A stretch of DNA of 64,000 nucleotides from DASRAA01 sp963814165. GTDB taxonomy: Bacteria > Acidobacteriota > Terriglobia > Terriglobales > Acidobacteriaceae. Made by a program: the position numbers and the translations under genes. The stretch spans positions 248,001 to 312,000 of the forward strand of contig CAWFBW010000009.1 of NCBI GenBank assembly GCA_963814165.1, written 5' to 3'. Below are positions 37,801 to 46,470 of this stretch, in pieces; the stretch's first letter is position 1; each line of letters begins with the position of its first letter. The notes below the pieces were generated by a model. That model saw only the letters and a program-made list of their open reading frames with translations. It had not been told where the DNA came from and did no database searches.

Positions 37801-38036
37801 TCTTGCGAGGAAGTGGTACGGACGCCATGGGACTGGAGGCTGCCGCCGGAGGCTTGCAGTCGGTATTGCGAGTGGTAGAGAGTGGAGACAGAACTACGCC
37901 GCAGCAGGCCTTGGAGGTTTACCGGCTTTCGGACGATGCGGCCAAGAGCCGGATTGCCGAGTGGGAGAAACTCAAGGCCGGGAGTTTGGCAGAGTTCACG
38001 GGAGTGATGACGAAGACTGGCAAACTATCCAACTAG
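34897..38036 (+). CDS. Sortilin/VPS10-like BNR-repeat 'glycosyl hydrolase', secreted (about ten frameshifts)
   Basis: This paralog of the gene at 31586-34753 is read across roughly ten frame changes to about 1,045 residues. Segments in order: hydrophobic signal (VLLVVMTAAAMLGP), LFSGMKWRLIGPFRGGRAVA, GGVWKTSNAGVTWEPLFDAQ, IYAGTGESDIRSDLASGDGV, GVYKSTDGGKTWSHVL, GLFRTTDGGANWTQIKG, GRGW-like SRGWYFNQPTIDPNNPDV, GAPGGDDYHQLWIDP, TSAYGGVSRFDRRTS, ADVIWAGSDTGLVHVTTDGG, YLYRTKDYGKTWQPIL, VMDDITPLRQIAAG, and a helical C-terminus ending at 38036. Breaks cluster in short GC-rich words. As written it cannot make a full protein; because the protein sequence is otherwise conserved, sequence error is more likely than decay. 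Confidence 0.75.
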
Positions 38037-38087
38037 TAGTGGTTAGCTCCGCCGTGGCCGATTTTTTGGTAGTGCGGAGCAACTGGA

Positions 38088-38103
38088 CACGGTACAATCC
38101 GTG
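38088..38103. promoter_or_regulatory. Inverted repeat over a -10-like box upstream of the BlaI-type gene
   Basis: CACGG and CCGTG flank TACAAT symmetrically, 32 bases upstream of the repressor start. BlaI/MecI proteins are known to bind short dyads in their own promoters, so this is a candidate autoregulatory operator. The arms are only 5 bp and no clean -35 was found. Confidence 0.35.
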
Positions 38104-38135
38104 AATCACGAAAAGAACGAACCGGAGCAGCGTTC

Positions 38136-38582
38136 ATGTATGAATTTGTTGGAAAGGCCTCCTTGGACAACCCGGCGACGGAACGGCGCTTGAGTTTAGG
38201 GCCGTTGGAAGTTGAGGTCATGGAGGTGGTTTGGGCGCTGGGAGCCAGCAGCGTGCGGGACGTTACTGCGCGGATGCAACGGCCCCTGGCGTATACGACG
38301 GTGATGACCACGCTTGACCGGCTCTACAAGAAGGGCCTGCTCGGGCGGGACATGACCGATCGCGCGTTCGTTTATCAGGCAAAGTTGTCGCGCGAGGATT
38401 GGGACCTTCAGCGGGCGGGAGAAATGATGTCGGACTTCCTGACGGGACCAGCGGAATCGCGCCACATGCTGCTGTCGTATCTGGTGGATGCTGTGGGGAC
38501 CCACGACGCCATGCTGCTGGATGAGCTTGAGCGTAAAGTGCAGCGGAAACGGGAAGAACTGGCCCAAGCGAAACAAGGATGA
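38136..38582 (+). CDS. BlaI/MecI/CopY-family transcriptional repressor
   Basis: This 148-residue protein has a winged-helix N-terminal half: LGPLEVEVMEVVWALGASSV, then VRDVTARMQRPLAYTTVMTT with a recognition helix, and LDRLYKKGLLGRDMTDRAFV. The C-terminal half is a helical dimerisation region. In the family the dimer blocks target promoters until a partner M56 metalloprotease cleaves it. The partner gene starts four bases inside this one (ATGA overlap), giving the classic blaI-blaR1 order. No beta-lactamase gene is nearby. Confidence 0.9.
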   Translation: MYEFVGKASLDNPATERRLSLGPLEVEVMEVVWALGASSVRDVTARMQRPLAYTTVMTTLDRLYKKGLLGRDMTDRAFVYQAKLSREDWDLQRAGEMMSDFLTGPAESRHMLLSYLVDAVGTHDAMLLDELERKVQRKREELAQAKQG

Positions 38583-39595
38583 TTCTTCCGTACTACCTAC
38601 GACTGCTCTGCCTCTGCCTGGCCACGTTTTACGTGGTAAATGGCGTGGTATGGCTGGTAGTGCGGGGCTCTTCATCGGCGGCGGTGAGGATCGCCGGTAC
38701 CATGCGGCCGCGCATGGCTTCGCGCTTGTTGTTTGCAATGCGGATGGCTCCGGCAGCGGTCACGGCTTTCCTGGTGTTGGGCTTTTGCGTGCCCAGCTAT
38801 ATCTGGCTGGAACCGCATATCACCGGCGAACGAGTGGGATGGTTTTGCCTGCTGGCGGCGGCGACCGGAGCGGCAGCATGGAGCGTGTCGCTGCTGCGGG
38901 GTGTGATTACGATGGTCCGCACCGAGCGCTATGTCCGGCGTTGCCGTCGTGACCCGTGGACCGAGGGACGTTCGCCTGACAGCACCGACGTCGTGGTGCT
39001 GAACGGTTCCGCTGCAGTAATGGCGGTGGCGGGCGTGGTTCATCCCAAGCTTGTGGTTTCGCAGACCGTGTTGGACGCTTTGAGCGACGACCAGCGGGAA
39101 GCGGCATTCCGGCACGAGGCGGCCCATCGTGCGTCGCGGGACAACCTGAAGCGGTTGCTTTTGTTGTTGGCGCCGGATGTCATGCCATTCGTGGGCGGAC
39201 TAGGCCGTATCGAGCGCGCATGGGCAACTTTTACTGAGTGGGCGGCGGATGATGAGGCCGTTGACGGCAGCCAGGACCGAGCGCTATCTCTGGCTTCGGC
39301 ACTGGTACGCGTGGCGAAGCTGGGGGTACATTCAGCCCCTGGATATGTGCTTTCGTCGCTACTGAAGAATGACCACGATCTGGAGACCCGCGTGGACCGT
39401 TTGTTGCGGGAACCGGCTTATGCCGAAAAGCCGCTGCAGCCGGTTGTGGCTTTCATGCGCAGCACGGCGCTGGTGGCCGGAAGCGTAGCAGTGACGCTTC
39501 TCATGTGGCCGGGGAGCCTCGGCAATATTCATCGCTTGCTTAGAGCACCTCGTGCAGTAGTCACACGTTCCATCCTTCTTCTTCCTCTAAAGTGA
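38579..39595 (+). CDS. M56-family membrane metallopeptidase (BlaR1-like, no sensor domain)
   Basis: This 338-residue protein has N-terminal membrane helices (about 4-24, 55-75, 90-110), a cytoplasmic peptidase region with FRHEAAHRASRDNLKRLL (HExxH zinc motif), and WAADDEAVDG with the third-ligand Glu/Asp region. A last hydrophobic segment lies near 300-320. BlaR1/MecR1 carry an extracytoplasmic penicillin-binding sensor at the C-terminus; here the protein ends without it, so the signal must be sensed in another way. It is translationally coupled to the repressor. Confidence 0.85.
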   Translation: MILPYYLRLLCLCLATFYVVNGVVWLVVRGSSSAAVRIAGTMRPRMASRLLFAMRMAPAAVTAFLVLGFCVPSYIWLEPHITGERVGWFCLLAAATGAAAWSVSLLRGVITMVRTERYVRRCRRDPWTEGRSPDSTDVVVLNGSAAVMAVAGVVHPKLVVSQTVLDALSDDQREAAFRHEAAHRASRDNLKRLLLLLAPDVMPFVGGLGRIERAWATFTEWAADDEAVDGSQDRALSLASALVRVAKLGVHSAPGYVLSSLLKNDHDLETRVDRLLREPAYAEKPLQPVVAFMRSTALVAGSVAVTLLMWPGSLGNIHRLLRAPRAVVTRSILLLPLK

Positions 39596-39754
39596 TGGTC
39601 ACGCCGGGTCGAAGCCTGGCAGTTGCCTGCCTGCTGGTGCCCTGCCTGATCAAGCCGGCTCCCGTCACGCCCTGCCGGTGAAGCCGGTCACAGTGCGGCC
39701 GAGCGACGGCGGAGTAGAATCGCTAGTTTGCCAATCGCGAGAGGGCGCTGCTGA

Positions 39755-41758
39755 ATGCCGACTGCCGAACTGGAAGCAACATCCTTACCTGCCAATGCCT
39801 ACGAAACGCTGAAGCCGGGCGAGACTTACGAGCCGCTGGTGGCGCCCCAGGCGCGGTTACCAGAGCTGACCGGGCGCTCGATCGGTTGGGGCATCTTCCT
39901 GTGCATTATCTTCACCGTGGCTTCGGCGTACTCGGGGCTCAAGGTCGGGCAGGTGATGGAGTCGGCGATTCCGATTTCCATTCTGACGATCGGACTGGCG
40001 CGTGCTTACAAGCGGCGCTCGAGCGTGCTGGAAAACGTCATCGTCACCGGCATCGGTGGCGTGGCCGGATCGGTGGTGGCGGGGGCGATCTTCACGCTGC
40101 CGGCGTTATACATCCTGAAGCTCGATCCACACCCTCTGCAGAGCATCCTGATTTGCCTGATTGGTGGCTGCCTGGGCGTACTGTTCCTGATTCCCCTGCG
40201 GCGGTACTTCGTGCGCGACATGCATGGGATGTTGCCGTATCCGGAGGCGACAGCGATTACCGAGGTGCTGGTCACCGGCGAAAAGGGCGGGTCGCAGGCG
40301 AAGCTGCTGCTGCAGGCGACGGCGATTGCGGGTGTGTATGACTTCTTCGTGATCACGTTCCAAGTATGGAAGGAATTCGTGAACTTCCAGTTTGTGCCCG
40401 TGATGAAAACGCTAAACGAGCGGGCGCGCATGGTCTTCAGCTTCGATGCCATCGGGTTCATCCTCGGCCTGGGCTACGTCATGGGATTGCGGAGTTCAAT
40501 GATCCTGTGCGCGGGTGGGGTGCTGTCGAACTTTGTACTGGTGCCGCTCATCTGGTTCGTTGGCAGCCATCTCGACAGCGCCGTGTATCCGGCCACGGTT
40601 CCGATTTCCAGCATGACGGCGTTGCAGATTTATCGCAGCTATGTCCGGTTCATTGGTGTAGGCGCGATTGCGACGGCGGGTATCTTTGGCATCATCAAGT
40701 CGCTGCGGATCGTGGCCAGTTCATTCGTCATTGCAATCAAAGTTTTCACCAAGTCGGAGAGTATTACCACGCCAGAGCGCACCGACCGCGATATCTCGAT
40801 GCCGGCGATCTTCCTCGGCGTGGCGGTCGGCGTCGTGGCCGTGGGAGTGTACCTGGCGCAATTGCCGGTGATGTGGAGCGTGATCACGATTGGCACCCTC
40901 ATGACGCTGATTTTTTCGTTCTTCTTCACTTCAGTGGCGGCCAATGCGATTGCCACGACGGCGCGCAATCCGGTTTCGGGCATGACGATGCTGACGGTCA
41001 TCATTTCGTCGGTGGTGCTGCTGAAGTTCGGGCTTTCTGGCACCACGGGCATGTTTTTTGTGATGGTGATTGCCGGCATGGTGTGCACGGCACTGTCAGT
41101 TTCAGGACAGACAATTACCGACCTGAAAACGGGCTATTGGCTGGGATCGACACCGGCGGCGCAGGAAAAGGCGAAGTTCCTGGGAGTAATAGCGGCGGCG
41201 GTTGCAGCGGGGCTGACAATCGTAATGCTGGCGCGAACGTTTCAGTTTGGAGAAGCGTTGCCAGGAGACCTGCGGCCGGTGCTGGCGTCGCCGCAGGCGT
41301 CGATCATGAAGGCGTTGGTGGAGGGCTTCATGAGCCACCAGCCGGTGGCCTACGTGCTGTTTGGCACGGGTGCGATGGTTGCGGTGTTGCTGGAGATGCT
41401 GGGGCAGCCTTCGCTGATCTTTGCGCTGGGCATGTACCTGCCCCTGGAGTTGAACACCCCGGCGTTGGTGGGTGGCTTCCTGTCGCACTTCCTGAACAAG
41501 CGGGCGGAGAGGGCCGACGGCGAGGCCGGTCGGCGCATTCGCGAGCGGGGCGTGATCATTGCTTCGGGACTCATGGCCGGGGGCGCATTGGGCGGCGTGA
41601 TTGGCGCGGCGCTGCGGCTGCTGCCGAAGTATCGTGAGGACTTGATCAGCACGCCGTTCTACAACAATGAGCCGATATCGCAGACGGTCTCGGCGGTAAT
41701 GTTCCTGGCGCTGTGCCTCTACATATGGTTCGGAGCGCTGAAGAAAGAGAAGGCATGA
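39755..41758 (+). CDS. OPT-family oligopeptide transporter
   Basis: This 667-residue integral membrane protein has about 14-16 helices and the OPT hallmarks: TGRSIGWGIFLCIIFTVASA, YSGLKVGQVMESAIPISI and MLPYPEATAITEVLVTGEKGG. The family imports small peptides, or metal-chelate compounds in the YSL branch, by proton symport. The start has GAGAGGG upstream. The next gene, a probable metallopeptidase, begins only 1 base after the stop, which suggests uptake followed by hydrolysis of peptides. Confidence 0.93.
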   Translation: MPTAELEATSLPANAYETLKPGETYEPLVAPQARLPELTGRSIGWGIFLCIIFTVASAYSGLKVGQVMESAIPISILTIGLARAYKRRSSVLENVIVTGIGGVAGSVVAGAIFTLPALYILKLDPHPLQSILICLIGGCLGVLFLIPLRRYFVRDMHGMLPYPEATAITEVLVTGEKGGSQAKLLLQATAIAGVYDFFVITFQVWKEFVNFQFVPVMKTLNERARMVFSFDAIGFILGLGYVMGLRSSMILCAGGVLSNFVLVPLIWFVGSHLDSAVYPATVPISSMTALQIYRSYVRFIGVGAIATAGIFGIIKSLRIVASSFVIAIKVFTKSESITTPERTDRDISMPAIFLGVAVGVVAVGVYLAQLPVMWSVITIGTLMTLIFSFFFTSVAANAIATTARNPVSGMTMLTVIISSVVLLKFGLSGTTGMFFVMVIAGMVCTALSVSGQTITDLKTGYWLGSTPAAQEKAKFLGVIAAAVAAGLTIVMLARTFQFGEALPGDLRPVLASPQASIMKALVEGFMSHQPVAYVLFGTGAMVAVLLEMLGQPSLIFALGMYLPLELNTPALVGGFLSHFLNKRAERADGEAGRRIRERGVIIASGLMAGGALGGVIGAALRLLPKYREDLISTPFYNNEPISQTVSAVMFLALCLYIWFGALKKEKA

Positions 41759-41759
41759 C

Positions 41760-43103
41760 ATGGACAAACTAGGGCAGATGGTAGCGAATGCAGTGTTGGG
41801 AATCGACACGCTGTGGGGCGGCGACGTGATGTGTGCGTCGGGCACGGGACGGTTTATTGCCGACTCGTGGTTTTCGGATGAGGCACTGCCGGTGGCGTAC
41901 ACAGCGGCCTCAGCTGCCAAGTTGCGAGAATGGGGCGGAGTGACCGGGAAGGCCGTGGAGCCCGCCGTGGTAGATGAGTATCTGCGCGAAGTGGACATCC
42001 CGGCAGCGATTGCGGGAATGAAGCACGACGCGGCGGAGTTGGGCGGGTTGCGTGGCCGCTACCTGGCGAGCCTGGCCGATTGCCTGACGGTCATGTGGGG
42101 CCTGGCGATGGAGATCATGGGCAACGGACCGGCGGTGCCGTATGAGAGGTGCGTGGTGGCCTCGACGGCGCGGGCTCCGGAGCCATCGCAGCCGCAGGCG
42201 AAGTGCGATCGCGTGGCGGAGTTGCTGGCGAGAGCGGGATACAAGTCGGCCGACCGCGATGGATTATTGCAGGCGGTGGATGCGTGGCGAAGGGAGCGGA
42301 CCGTCCCGATGGGTTCGGTGAAGGCGATGGGGGCGGCGGTGATTGCGCAGTTCGAGAATCTGAGCGCGGCGCAACTGGCTCCGTATCTGCCAAAGGAACT
42401 GGCGGGCGTGCCGCGCGCGAACATCGAGTTCCTGGCCATCAAGGACGCGTGGTTCTCCGGTTCGATGAATTACGTGGGACGGGCGCGGAATGCGGACGGA
42501 AGCCCGAGGTACGAAGCGACGTACGAGATCAACGCGTCGCTGCAGGTTTCGTTTCCCGAATTTCAGCAACTGGTGAGCCACGAAGTCGTACCGGGACACG
42601 TTACGACTTTTGCGTACCTGCAGAACCTGTACGTCCGCGGGCTGGCGGGCTTCGAGACGACGGTGTTGACTATGAACACTCGGGCGGCGACATTGTTCGA
42701 GGGAATCGCCAACAACGCGATTCTCATCGCGCACGGCGTGACGGAGATCGAGCAGTTGCCGGACGAAGACCTGCAGATCGGCGTGCTGCTGGCGCTGCTG
42801 CAGGACGACGCCAAGAACCAGTCGTCGTACCTGACGTGGGGCGAGGGCAAACCCAAGGACGAGGTCGCCCGTACTCTGCGGCGCGATTTTCTGGTGAGCG
42901 AGGAGCGGGCGGACAAGCTGTCGGGAGCGTGGGGACGGCATCCACTGCTGGGGCGGATGTATCTGCCGGCTTATCGCGCGGGCACACTGAAGGTTGCGGA
43001 GTTGCGCAGGAGGTATTCGCCGGAAAAGGTCTTGCCCGCAATCTACGGCTGCAACGGGCTGGTGGACATCGAGACCGTGGACGGGGTGCTGGAAGGGAAG
43101 TGA
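41760..43103 (+). CDS. DUF885-like zinc metallopeptidase, probably cytoplasmic
   Basis: This 447-residue protein contains HEVVPGH (about 274-280) and a following FEGIANNA (about 313-320). These correspond to the HExxPGH zinc motif and downstream Glu of the DUF885 metallopeptidase family. No signal peptide is visible, unlike many secreted DUF885 proteins, and it is shorter than the usual 550-600 residues. It starts immediately after the OPT transporter gene. A role in cleaving imported peptides is inferred from that. It could be an N-terminally reduced member of the family. Confidence 0.7.
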   Translation: MDKLGQMVANAVLGIDTLWGGDVMCASGTGRFIADSWFSDEALPVAYTAASAAKLREWGGVTGKAVEPAVVDEYLREVDIPAAIAGMKHDAAELGGLRGRYLASLADCLTVMWGLAMEIMGNGPAVPYERCVVASTARAPEPSQPQAKCDRVAELLARAGYKSADRDGLLQAVDAWRRERTVPMGSVKAMGAAVIAQFENLSAAQLAPYLPKELAGVPRANIEFLAIKDAWFSGSMNYVGRARNADGSPRYEATYEINASLQVSFPEFQQLVSHEVVPGHVTTFAYLQNLYVRGLAGFETTVLTMNTRAATLFEGIANNAILIAHGVTEIEQLPDEDLQIGVLLALLQDDAKNQSSYLTWGEGKPKDEVARTLRRDFLVSEERADKLSGAWGRHPLLGRMYLPAYRAGTLKVAELRRRYSPEKVLPAIYGCNGLVDIETVDGVLEGK

Positions 43104-43111
43104 CGGACGAG

Positions 43112-44917
43112 CTAGCTGAGCTTGCTTTCCAATTCGGCCCAGCGGGCGTAAAGTTCGTCCACCTGGCGGCGCGCGTCGTCGTAGTCGGCTTGAGCGGCGA
43201 GAATGCGCTCGTGGTCGGAGACTATGGCAGGGTCTTCGATGGCAGACTTGGTGGCGGCCAGCGAAGCTTCGGCCTCGGCGACCCGCTGCTCGATGGTGGC
43301 ATACTCGCGGGATTCCAGATACGAGAGCTTCTTCTTAGATGCGGATGGAGTGTCGGTTACTTTCGGCACCCCGGCGCTTGAGGCTGGGCGCTTGGCGTTC
43401 TCGACCTGTTCGGCCTGCCAAAGCTCCCACTGTGAATAGTCAGCGAAGCGGCCAATTCCACCGACGCCGTCGAGTCCAAGCACGACATTGGAGACGCGAT
43501 CGAGCATGTACCGGTCGTGGGTGACCAGCACCAGCGCGCCGCGATATTCCAGCAAGCTCTCTTCGAGGATCTCGAGGGTTGGGATGTCGAGATCGTTAGT
43601 GGGCTCGTCGAGCAGGAGCACATCCGCGGGCTGAAGCATAAGGCGGGCGATGAGGACGCGAGCGCGCTCTCCTCCGGAGAGGTTGGCGACCGGCTGGTTA
43701 AGCTGCTCGCCGCTGAAGAGAAAGCGCGCTGCCCATGACGCTACGTGAATGACTCGATCTTGATACACGACCGAATCGCTTTCGGGGGCAAGCGCGCGGC
43801 GCAAAGTGTCGCTGGAGTCGAGCTCACGGTCCTGGTCGAAGTAGACGATCTGCAATGCATCGGCGCGGCGCAGTGTTCCGCTGGTGGGAGCAAGTTCGCC
43901 CTGCAGCAGGCGTAGCAAAGTGGACTTGCCGCTGCCGTTGGGACCAACCAGGCCGACGCGCATACCAGCCGTAATCGCGAAGTCGAGGTTCGAGAAAAGC
44001 GGACGGTCGCCGTAGGTGTAGCTGACACCTTCGAGCTCGATGAGTCGCTTGGTCTGTCGCTCGGTAGCGGAGAAATCGATGCCGGTGCTGTCAGTGCGGG
44101 TGCGAGCGTTGAGGTCGGCAAGTTCGCCCATCAACTGATGCGCCTTGCCGATGCGGGCCTTGGACTTGCGGGTGCGGGCCTTAGCTCCGCGGCGCAGCCA
44201 TGCGATCTCGTTCTTAACCAGGTTCTCCAGCGCCTCCTGGCGCTTACCCTGGGCGTGCAGGAACTCTTCTTTCTTTTCCAGGAAGGTTGTGTAGCTGCCG
44301 CTGGTACGGAGGAATCCGTCAGGGTAAACGCGACTCAGCTCGACCATCTCATTGGCAACGTTTTCGAGGAAGTAGCGGTCATGACTGACGATGACGGAGG
44401 CGAAGGGCGCATCCTGCAGCAACTCTTCCAGCCAAGCGATGCCGGCAAGGTCGAGATGGTTGGTGGGCTCGTCGAGCAAGAGAATGTCTGGCTGTTGGAC
44501 CAGGGCTTCGGCGATGGCGAGGCGTTTGCGCCAACCGCCGGACAACGCCGCTGCTTCCTGCTCGAAGTCCTCGAAGCCTGTGCGGCCGAGGGTCTCGCCG
44601 GTGCGCGCTTCCCACTCGGATTCGGCGATTTTGGCGCTCTGCAAAGCAGCATGAATCACTTCGCGAACCGATTGGCCAGGAGGGAACTGGGACTCCTGCT
44701 GCAGGTAGCTGAGTCGGGTACGCTTGCGCAGCGCAACGTCCCCGCTATCGGGCGACATAATGCCCGAGAGAATGCGGAGGAGTGTTGACTTGCCGGAGCC
44801 GTTCGGACCGATCAAGCCGATGCGATCCCGTTCGCTGATGACGAATGAAATTCCTTCGAAGAGTGGAGTGGCGCCGAAGCGCTTCGACAGGCCCTGGGCA
44901 TTGAGTATGGGAGGCAA
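43112..44917 (-). CDS. ABC-F family ATPase (Uup/EttA-like)
   Basis: This 601-residue protein with two ATPase modules has no membrane helices. Module 1: GPNGSGKST (about 37-45), LSGGWRKR (about 124-131), LLLDEPTNHLD (about 145-155). Module 2: a second GPNGSGKST, LSGGERARV and LLLDEPTNDLD. The interdomain linker is rich in Arg/Lys (RRGAKARTRKSKAR), and the C-terminal coiled coil (last 70 residues) is Uup-like. ABC-F proteins act on the ribosome or on DNA structures; the C-terminal coil favours Uup. It is convergent with the DUF885-like gene. Confidence 0.93.
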   Translation of the reverse strand: MPPILNAQGLSKRFGATPLFEGISFVISERDRIGLIGPNGSGKSTLLRILSGIMSPDSGDVALRKRTRLSYLQQESQFPPGQSVREVIHAALQSAKIAESEWEARTGETLGRTGFEDFEQEAAALSGGWRKRLAIAEALVQQPDILLLDEPTNHLDLAGIAWLEELLQDAPFASVIVSHDRYFLENVANEMVELSRVYPDGFLRTSGSYTTFLEKKEEFLHAQGKRQEALENLVKNEIAWLRRGAKARTRKSKARIGKAHQLMGELADLNARTRTDSTGIDFSATERQTKRLIELEGVSYTYGDRPLFSNLDFAITAGMRVGLVGPNGSGKSTLLRLLQGELAPTSGTLRRADALQIVYFDQDRELDSSDTLRRALAPESDSVVYQDRVIHVASWAARFLFSGEQLNQPVANLSGGERARVLIARLMLQPADVLLLDEPTNDLDIPTLEILEESLLEYRGALVLVTHDRYMLDRVSNVVLGLDGVGGIGRFADYSQWELWQAEQVENAKRPASSAGVPKVTDTPSASKKKLSYLESREYATIEQRVAEAEASLAATKSAIEDPAIVSDHERILAAQADYDDARRQVDELYARWAELESKLS

Positions 44918-45151
44918 GTACTTCGGGATTCCTTTGCAGTGGTTGTATTCAGCATAGCAGGGCGCCGTACATCGCTTCGATGGCGCTTGCTATTCGGGTT
45001 CCAGTTGCGATATGTTCGTTTACGACCGTTTATGCTCGATTGCGACGGATGAATGCCGGTTGAGGGGCTGCGCCCTCTCTTGTATGGTGACAATGCCAGC
45101 CGGACACACCTTCCACGTTCGAGAGCCCGCGGTAGAAGACGAAAGGACTCG

Positions 45152-46447
45152 ATGACGACCGAGCTGCGCAGCAGCCGATTCAGCCCCAGCCTTTGGGTTC
45201 CGACCCTGTATTTTGCCGAGGGTTTACCGTTCTACGCCGTCAATCTGATGGCGCTGATTTTTTATTCCCGCATGGGCGTGTCGAACATGACCATCACCGC
45301 GACGGTGAGTTTGCTAGGCCTGCCGTGGTCGCTGAAGCCGCTATGGAGCCCTTTCCTCGAGATGTACAAGACGAAGAAGTTTTTCGTCGTGCTGATGGAG
45401 TTTGGCGGCGGGCTGTGCCTGGGTTTGCTGGCGCTGTGCCTGCCACTGCCCGGCTATTTTCGGTACAGCGCCGCGCTGCTGGCAGTGATCGCCTTCTGTT
45501 CGTCGACTCACGACATTGCGGCTGACGGACTATACATCGCAAGCTTGAGTTCGAAGCAGCAAGCCGAATATGCGGGTTGGCAGGGTGCCTTTTATAACAT
45601 CGCACGATTCGTGTCGCAGGGGGGGCTGCTGATTCTCGCCGGCTACCTGGAGGACCGCATGCCGGTGGTACGAGCGTGGATGATTATCTTCGGCGCGGTC
45701 GGCATCACGCTGGTGGTGGTGAGCCTGTTCCATTCGCGGGTGCTGCCAGCGGGGGGCGAGGAGCGTCACTCGCACAGTCTGCGCGACATGCTGGCGACGT
45801 TCTGGGATGTGGTCGTGAGTTTTTTCGCAAAACCGAATATCTGGTTTCTGCTGCTGTTCGTATTTCTTTACCGCGCGGGCGAGGGCCAGGTGGTGAAGAT
45901 CGGACCTCTGTTCCTGAAAGCCGCGCGATCCGAGGGTGGAATCGGTTTGACCACGGCGCAGTTCGGAACAATCTATGGGACATTCGGCACGGCGGCGTTC
46001 ATCGTCGGCAGCATCCTGGGCGGATATTTTGCGGCTTGGCTGGGCCTGAAGCGGGCGCTGCTGCCGCTGATCCTGGTGATGAACTTGCCTATGCTGACGT
46101 ACTTCTACCTGAGCACCGAAATGCCGACCAGTCACGTGCTGATCACGCTGGCGATGTCGCTGGAGATGTTTGGCTACGGCTTCGGTTTCGTGGGTGTCAT
46201 GCTGCTGATGATGCAGGAGATCGCCCCCGGCAAGTATCAGACGGCGCACTACGCCTTTGCCAACTCGCTGATGAACCTTGGCCTGGTCTTGCCAGGTGCA
46301 ATCAGCGGATGGGTACAAATGAAGATCGGTTACGAGCACTTCTTTTTGTGGGTGATGATTTCAGCGGTACCGGCGATGGTGCTGTCGCGCTTTGTGCCCA
46401 TACACGGGCCCAGGCCCGCAGCAGCGGACATCGAGCTGGCGCAATAG
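45152..46447 (+). CDS. AmpG/PAT-like MFS transporter
   Basis: This 431-residue major-facilitator protein has 12 hydrophobic helices. The opening LYFAEGLPFYAVNLMALIFY and LPWSLKPLWSPFLEMYKTKK match the AmpG/acetyl-CoA transporter (PAT) subfamily signature, and AFCSSTHDIAADGLYIASL is typical of AmpG. AmpG imports GlcNAc-anhydroMurNAc muropeptides; other members carry different cargo. The ATG at 45152 with GAAAGGA upstream is preferred over longer in-frame starts. The next gene begins 23 bases later. Confidence 0.85.
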   Translation: MTTELRSSRFSPSLWVPTLYFAEGLPFYAVNLMALIFYSRMGVSNMTITATVSLLGLPWSLKPLWSPFLEMYKTKKFFVVLMEFGGGLCLGLLALCLPLPGYFRYSAALLAVIAFCSSTHDIAADGLYIASLSSKQQAEYAGWQGAFYNIARFVSQGGLLILAGYLEDRMPVVRAWMIIFGAVGITLVVVSLFHSRVLPAGGEERHSHSLRDMLATFWDVVVSFFAKPNIWFLLLFVFLYRAGEGQVVKIGPLFLKAARSEGGIGLTTAQFGTIYGTFGTAAFIVGSILGGYFAAWLGLKRALLPLILVMNLPMLTYFYLSTEMPTSHVLITLAMSLEMFGYGFGFVGVMLLMMQEIAPGKYQTAHYAFANSLMNLGLVLPGAISGWVQMKIGYEHFFLWVMISAVPAMVLSRFVPIHGPRPAAADIELAQ

Positions 46448-46470
46448 CGAAGGAAACGGGAACGGTTTTT

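Noticed and set aside
42149..43381. 410-codon Gly/Arg-rich plus frame in the DUF885-like gene
   Set aside because: Shifted-frame shadow; composition unlike any real protein in the window.
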